A stretch of 19,781 nt of DNA from CAZKGE01 sp964541695 (GTDB lineage Bacteria; Bacillota; Clostridia; Christensenellales; CAG-138), in NCBI GenBank assembly GCA_964541695.1, contig CAZIRB010000034.1, forward strand, positions 1-19,781, written 5' to 3'. This document shows, one piece after another, positions 16,082 to 19,781 of this stretch. The position numbers were made by a program, and so were the translations under genes. The notes under the pieces were generated by a model. It saw only the letters and a list, made by a program, of their open reading frames with translations, ran no database searches and was not told where the DNA came from. The number at the start of each line of letters is the position of its first letter. Within the stretch, counting starts at the first letter, position 1.

Positions 16082-19000
16082 ACAGCGCGACGCGATCGAG
16101 AAAAGCGGCAACCTGATCGTCTCCGCCGCGGCGGGCGCGGGCAAAACCGCCGTGCTGACGGAGCGTGTCTGCCGGCTCGTCGCGGACGGCGTGCCCGTCG
16201 AGCGGCTGCTCGTGCTGACGTTTACGCGCGCGGCCGCCGCCGAGATGAAGACGCGCATTTCGGCAAGGCTTGCCGCGCTCGCAGCAGAGGAGCCGGACGA
16301 CCGGACCCGCGCGCGGCTTTTTGCCGAGGCAGCCGCCGTCGGCCGCGCGAACATCTCGACGATCGACGCGTTCTGCGCGCGCATTCTGCGCAGGCACGGC
16401 CACACGATCGGCCTGCCGCCGCAGTCGCGCGTCGCGGACGGGATGGAGATGGCAAACCTGGCCGCAAGCGTACGGAACGACCTGCTCGCCCGCCTCGGCG
16501 CGGAAAACAGCATGGCTTTGACCGCGCTGTACCGCGCGTTCGGCAGCGAGAGCGCGGCGCTTTCCGCGCTCGAGACCGTCGTGTCGTTTCTCGACTCGCA
16601 GCCCTACCCCGCCGAGTGGCTGGCTAACGCCGTGCGCCAATACCGCTCGCGCGCGTACGCGGACGGGCTGCTTGCCGGCGTCGTGGACGCGTGCAAACGC
16701 GAGCTGGCCATCCACATCGACGCGCTGACCGCCGTCCGCGACCGGCTGACGCCCGCCGACGCCGCCGTGCTCGGCGTGCTCGACGACGACCTGCTGCGCT
16801 ACCGCGCGATGCTGTTGCAAAGCGACTACGACGCGTACCGCGAAGCCGTGCTCTCGATGGAATACCGGCAACTGCGCTTCCCCAAAGGCGCTTCGGACGC
16901 GGACAAGGAATGGGTCCGCGCGCCGCGCGAGGCGGCCAAGGCCGAGCTGCGCGCGCAACGCGAGATTTTGCGGCGCGACGCCGCTTCCGAGCGCGCGCTG
17001 ATGCTGCGCGCGGGCAATGTGCTCGCCGCGCTCGAGACGGTCGTGACCGAGTACCTTGCCGCGTTTGCAGCCGAGAAGCGCCGGCGCAGTGTGCTCGACT
17101 ACGCCGACCTCGAGCACATGGCGCTGAAGATCCTCGACGACGAGCGGATCGCAACCGCGTACCGCGAGAAGTTTGTCGCCATCGCCGTCGACGAATACCA
17201 GGACACAAACCGCGTCGGCGAAGCGATCCTTTCGCGCATCGCGCGCGGCGGCAACCTGTTCCTCGTCGGCGACGTGAAGCAGTCGATCTACCGCTTCCGG
17301 CAGGCCGAGCCGACGCTGTTTTTGGAAAAGCTCGAGACGTTTTCGGGGCCGCTTGGCGCGCGCGTCGACCTGACCAAGAACTTCCGTTCCGCGCGCGAGG
17401 TGCTCGACGCCGTAAACGATACGTTCGCCGCGATCATGACGAAAACCACCGGCGAGATGGACTACGACGACCGCGCGCGGCTCGTCGCGGGCGCAAGCTT
17501 CCCGCCCGGCGGCGCGGAGCTGCACCTGATCGAGCGCGCGTTTTCGGACGACGGCGACGCGCTCGAGGACGCGCTCGACGCCGAGGTCGAGGCGCGGCTC
17601 GTGGCGGCGCGCATAAAAGCGCTGATGGCGACGGAGACCGTGCCGGACGCCGCGACCGGAAAGCCGCGGCCGCTGCGGTACGGCGACTGCGCGGTGCTTT
17701 TGCGCGGCATGAAGACTGCCCAGACGTTCGCGCGCGCGCTCGCCGCTTCCGGCGTGCCCGCGTACGCGCAGTCCGCGGGCGGGTACTTCGACGCGCTCGA
17801 GGTCGTGCTTACGCTCAATTTTCTCTCCGTGATCGACAATCGCCGCCAGGACATTCCGCTGCTTTCCGCGATGCTGTCCGACTACGGCGGATTTGCCGCG
17901 GAGGAGCTGGCCGAACTGCGCGCCGCCGACCGGACCGGCAGTTTTTACGAGTGCGTGTTCCGCGCCGCGGAAACGGACGAAAAGGTCGCCGCGTTTCTCG
18001 GCAACATTGCGCGCTACCGCTCGCTCTCGCGGCGGCTGTCCGTCGAGGCGCTGATCCGAAAACTGTTCGACGAGACTGGCTTCCCGCTCTATGCCGGCGC
18101 CCAGCTCGGCGGCAAAGCGCGCCGGGCAAATCTCGACGCGCTCCTCGAGAAAGCGCACGCGTTCGAGCGCGCGGGGCACCGCGACCTTTCCGCGTTCCTT
18201 ACGCACATGGAGACCGTCAAGAACAACGCCTCCGTCGGCGCAGCGCAGTCCGCGCCGCCGGACGTGGTGCGCATCCTTTCGATGCACAAGTCCAAGGGGC
18301 TGGAGTTTCCCGTCGTCGCGCTCTCGCTGCTCGGCACGCGCTTCAATACCGACGACAGCCGCGAGCCGCTGATCCTGCACTCGACCGGCGGCGCCGCGCT
18401 GCGCTTTTTCGACGAGACGCAGGGCGTGCGAACAGACACCGCCGCGCGCCGTGTGCTCGCCGGCACGCTCCGGTCCGAGCGGCTCGCCGAGGAGATGCGC
18501 GTGCTCTACGTGGCCATGACGCGCGCCAAGCAGCGGCTGATTTTGACCGGCTGCGCGCACGACGCCGCGGCGCTTCTCGAAAACGCTGAAACCGCGCCCT
18601 CGCCCGCGCGCGTGCGCAAGTGCGCGTCGATGCTCGGCTGGCTCGTGCTCGGCGCGCGCAGCGCGTTGCCCACGGCATTGCACGCGCGCGAGGAACTGCT
18701 CGCCCCCTCCGGCGGAAAGCCCGTTTCCGCGCTGCCGCCCGAGGATGAGCGGCTGACCGCAGGCCTTGTGCAAGCCCTCGCTTCAGCCCCGCAGCCCGCG
18801 CCCGCTTCCAATGTGCCCGCGAAGGTGTCCGTCAGCCGGCTCGGCGACGGCCTGCCCGGCGGCGAAGTCGTGTTCGACGCGCCCGCGTTCATCTCCGGTA
18901 CCTCCGAATCCGCCGCGGCGCGCGGCTCCGCCACCCACGCGCTGCTCGCCGCGCTGCCGCTTGCCGCGCAGACGGAAACCGGCGTCCGCCGCGCGCTCGA

Positions 19001-19415
19001 CGCGCTCGTGTCCCGCGGGGCCGTCGAGCCGGAACAGGCGGAGGATGTCGATGTACGTAGCGTCGCACGCTTTGCCGCCTCGCCGCTGTATGCGCGGCTT
19101 CGCAGCGCTTCCCGCGTCGAGCGCGAGCTGCCGTTTACACGCCGCGTGCCCGCCGCGGATTTCTACCCCGGCTCACTCAACGAAACCATACTCTTGCAGG
19201 GCGTGATCGACTGCTGCTTCCTCGAAAACGGACATTGGGTCCTGCTCGACTACAAGACCGACCGCGTCCCGCCCGGCGTCTCCCCCGCCGCGCACGCGCA
19301 AAAACACGCGCGCCAACTCGCCCTCTACGCCGACGCGCTCGCCGCGCTCACCGGCACGCCCGTCGCCGAACGGTACGTCGTGCTGCTCGAGCGCGGGGAA
19401 GCGGTGAGAGTGTAG
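16065..19415 (+). CDS. addA: ATP-dependent helicase/nuclease subunit AddA
   Basis: UvrD-like superfamily 1A helicase fused to a RecB-type nuclease, 1116 residues (B. subtilis AddA has about 1230). The helicase motifs are in order: Walker A AAAGAGKT with Lys27, Ia LTFTRAAAAEMK, II DEYQD at 376-380, III VGDVKQSIYRFRQAEP, IV KNFRS, V MHKSKGLEFPVV and VI LYVAMTRAKQRL. The nuclease has GSATHALLA, GVID with Asp1049, and LDYKTD with Asp1062 and Lys1064. All needed residues are present, so with AddB it should process DNA ends to a Chi-type site; the Chi sequence of this organism is not known. The ATG at 16065 has GGAGG 8 nt upstream and overlaps the addB end, implying coupled translation. The stop is followed directly by repeat copy D. 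Confidence 0.96.
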   Translation: MRWTTEQRDAIEKSGNLIVSAAAGAGKTAVLTERVCRLVADGVPVERLLVLTFTRAAAAEMKTRISARLAALAAEEPDDRTRARLFAEAAAVGRANISTIDAFCARILRRHGHTIGLPPQSRVADGMEMANLAASVRNDLLARLGAENSMALTALYRAFGSESAALSALETVVSFLDSQPYPAEWLANAVRQYRSRAYADGLLAGVVDACKRELAIHIDALTAVRDRLTPADAAVLGVLDDDLLRYRAMLLQSDYDAYREAVLSMEYRQLRFPKGASDADKEWVRAPREAAKAELRAQREILRRDAASERALMLRAGNVLAALETVVTEYLAAFAAEKRRRSVLDYADLEHMALKILDDERIATAYREKFVAIAVDEYQDTNRVGEAILSRIARGGNLFLVGDVKQSIYRFRQAEPTLFLEKLETFSGPLGARVDLTKNFRSAREVLDAVNDTFAAIMTKTTGEMDYDDRARLVAGASFPPGGAELHLIERAFSDDGDALEDALDAEVEARLVAARIKALMATETVPDAATGKPRPLRYGDCAVLLRGMKTAQTFARALAASGVPAYAQSAGGYFDALEVVLTLNFLSVIDNRRQDIPLLSAMLSDYGGFAAEELAELRAADRTGSFYECVFRAAETDEKVAAFLGNIARYRSLSRRLSVEALIRKLFDETGFPLYAGAQLGGKARRANLDALLEKAHAFERAGHRDLSAFLTHMETVKNNASVGAAQSAPPDVVRILSMHKSKGLEFPVVALSLLGTRFNTDDSREPLILHSTGGAALRFFDETQGVRTDTAARRVLAGTLRSERLAEEMRVLYVAMTRAKQRLILTGCAHDAAALLENAETAPSPARVRKCASMLGWLVLGARSALPTALHAREELLAPSGGKPVSALPPEDERLTAGLVQALASAPQPAPASNVPAKVSVSRLGDGLPGGEVVFDAPAFISGTSESAAARGSATHALLAALPLAAQTETGVRRALDALVSRGAVEPEQAEDVDVRSVARFAASPLYARLRSASRVERELPFTRRVPAADFYPGSLNETILLQGVIDCCFLENGHWVLLDYKTDRVPPGVSPAAHAQKHARQLALYADALAALTGTPVAERYVVLLERGEAVRV

Positions 19416-19703
19416 GGAAGACGGGGGATGGGGGACGGAGAACGGGGAACGGAGGGAACGTTGGGGCTCCCCACAGTTCGCAATGGTGCACACGCCCCTT
19501 TGGGCCTGTGCTTCCTTGTTCACTGGGCCTGCGCTTCGCTTCATCCGCCACAGGCGGCGCTCGGCTACGGCCCCCTCAAACACCCCCAAAGGGCCGGAGG
19601 CCCTTTGGAAACCCCGGGAAAAGGACACGTTGGGGGGGTCCCTGCTCAAAGATCAAGCCTTGATAAATTCTTTCGAAAAAGCAGCCGAAATCGGCTGCTT
19701 TTT
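19416..19703 (+). repeat. Interspersed hairpin-repeat element, copy D (with inserted segment)
   Basis: After the addA stop come a purine tract (19416-19457), ACGTTGGGGC (19458), an extra segment of about 105 nt, then CCCTCAAACACCCC, hairpin 2 with arms CCAAAGGGCC (19586-19595) and GGCCCTTTGG (19599-19608), AAACCCC, a second ACGTTGGGG (19627) and the GCAGCCGA terminator. The extra segment sits where the hairpin-1 loop would be, and its first part is shared with copy A. Within it lie an imperfect 23 bp tandem repeat starting at 19501 and 19524 and a CCGCC/GGCGG hairpin. Confidence 0.75.
19676..19703. terminator. Bidirectional terminator after addA
   Basis: AAAAAGCAGCCGA (19676-19688) pairs with TCGGCTGCTTTTT (19691-19703) around AA. 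It is a 13 bp perfect stem including A/T flanks, usable on both strands. Confidence 0.85.
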
Positions 19704-19721
19704 ATTAAAAGACTTGTGCAA

Positions 19722-19750
19722 AGAAAAAGGCCGGCATTTCATGCCGCGCC
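19722..19750 (-). terminator. Minus-strand terminator for a gene beyond the right edge
   Basis: On the minus strand CGGCAT and ATGCCG enclose GAA (plus-strand 19732-19746), extended by GGC/GCC with one bulge, and TTTTTCTTT follows. This implies a convergent minus-strand gene to the right of the window. Confidence 0.55.
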
Positions 19751-19758
19751 GCCAGCTC

Positions 19759-19781
19759 CCCGGGTTTCCAAAGGGGGTTTC
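19759..19781 (-). repeat. Interspersed hairpin-repeat element, partial copy E
   Basis: GGGTTTCCAAAGGGGG at the window edge matches the end of hairpin 2 in reverse orientation, as in copy C. It is cut off by the end of the window. Confidence 0.55.

Noticed and set aside
16014..18773. 919-codon minus-strand open frame opposite addA
   Set aside because: Composition is Arg/Ala/Val-rich with no motif, while the plus strand encodes all AddA motifs.

Overview
The window looks like a stretch of chromosome from a GC-rich, endospore-forming member of the Clostridia. spo0A and a SpoIID gene are present, Shine-Dalgarno sites are strong and purine-rich, and the gene set is typical of Firmicutes (rlmH with a WalJ-type hydrolase, addB-addA, a MurA of the MRASYY type). 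The Pro/Thr 'TPTP' linkers and many SH3b repeats would suit Oscillospirales or Christensenellales, but that placement is only a guess. Two runs of exactly 100 N show that this is a draft, probably metagenomic, scaffold. Each run is flanked by a 53 or 55 bp direct duplication. Both window ends lie inside an interspersed repeat, which is a common place for assemblies to break.

Layout: 1-142 holds one copy of the repeat plus the leader of a P-type cation ATPase gene (143-2671, +). 2641-2957 is a dense block of repeat modules and bidirectional terminators between convergent genes. rlmH (2958-3437) and a WalJ/YycJ-like hydrolase gene (3434-4219) form a minus-strand operon with a 4 bp overlap. A 74 bp divergent promoter region with a 15 bp palindrome separates them from ispE (4294-5121, +). 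A sporulation and cell-wall block follows on the plus strand: SpoIID with five SH3b domains (5288-8208, interrupted by the first gap), a membrane-anchored G5/M23 protein resembling SpoIIQ (8234-9346), a terminator, murA (9466-10746) and spo0A (10888-11670). The 447 bp after spo0A encode nothing convincing but hold several hairpins and a cluster of four DnaA boxes. The last operon is thpR/ligT - addB - addA (12118-19415), a small RNA 2',3'-cyclic phosphodiesterase-like gene followed by the AddAB helicase-nuclease; its second gap is at the end of addB. 19416-19781 is again repeat modules and terminators.

Functional links: SpoIID and the M23 protein are likely partners in peptidoglycan remodelling around the forespore, under a programme started by Spo0A. 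MurA and IspE supply early cell-wall and isoprenoid (including undecaprenyl carrier) synthesis. AddAB repairs double-strand breaks. The most unusual non-coding signals are the modular hairpin repeat whose arms covary between copies, the DnaA-box cluster, and two promoters (ispE, murA) placed so close to the ATG that the transcripts are probably leaderless.
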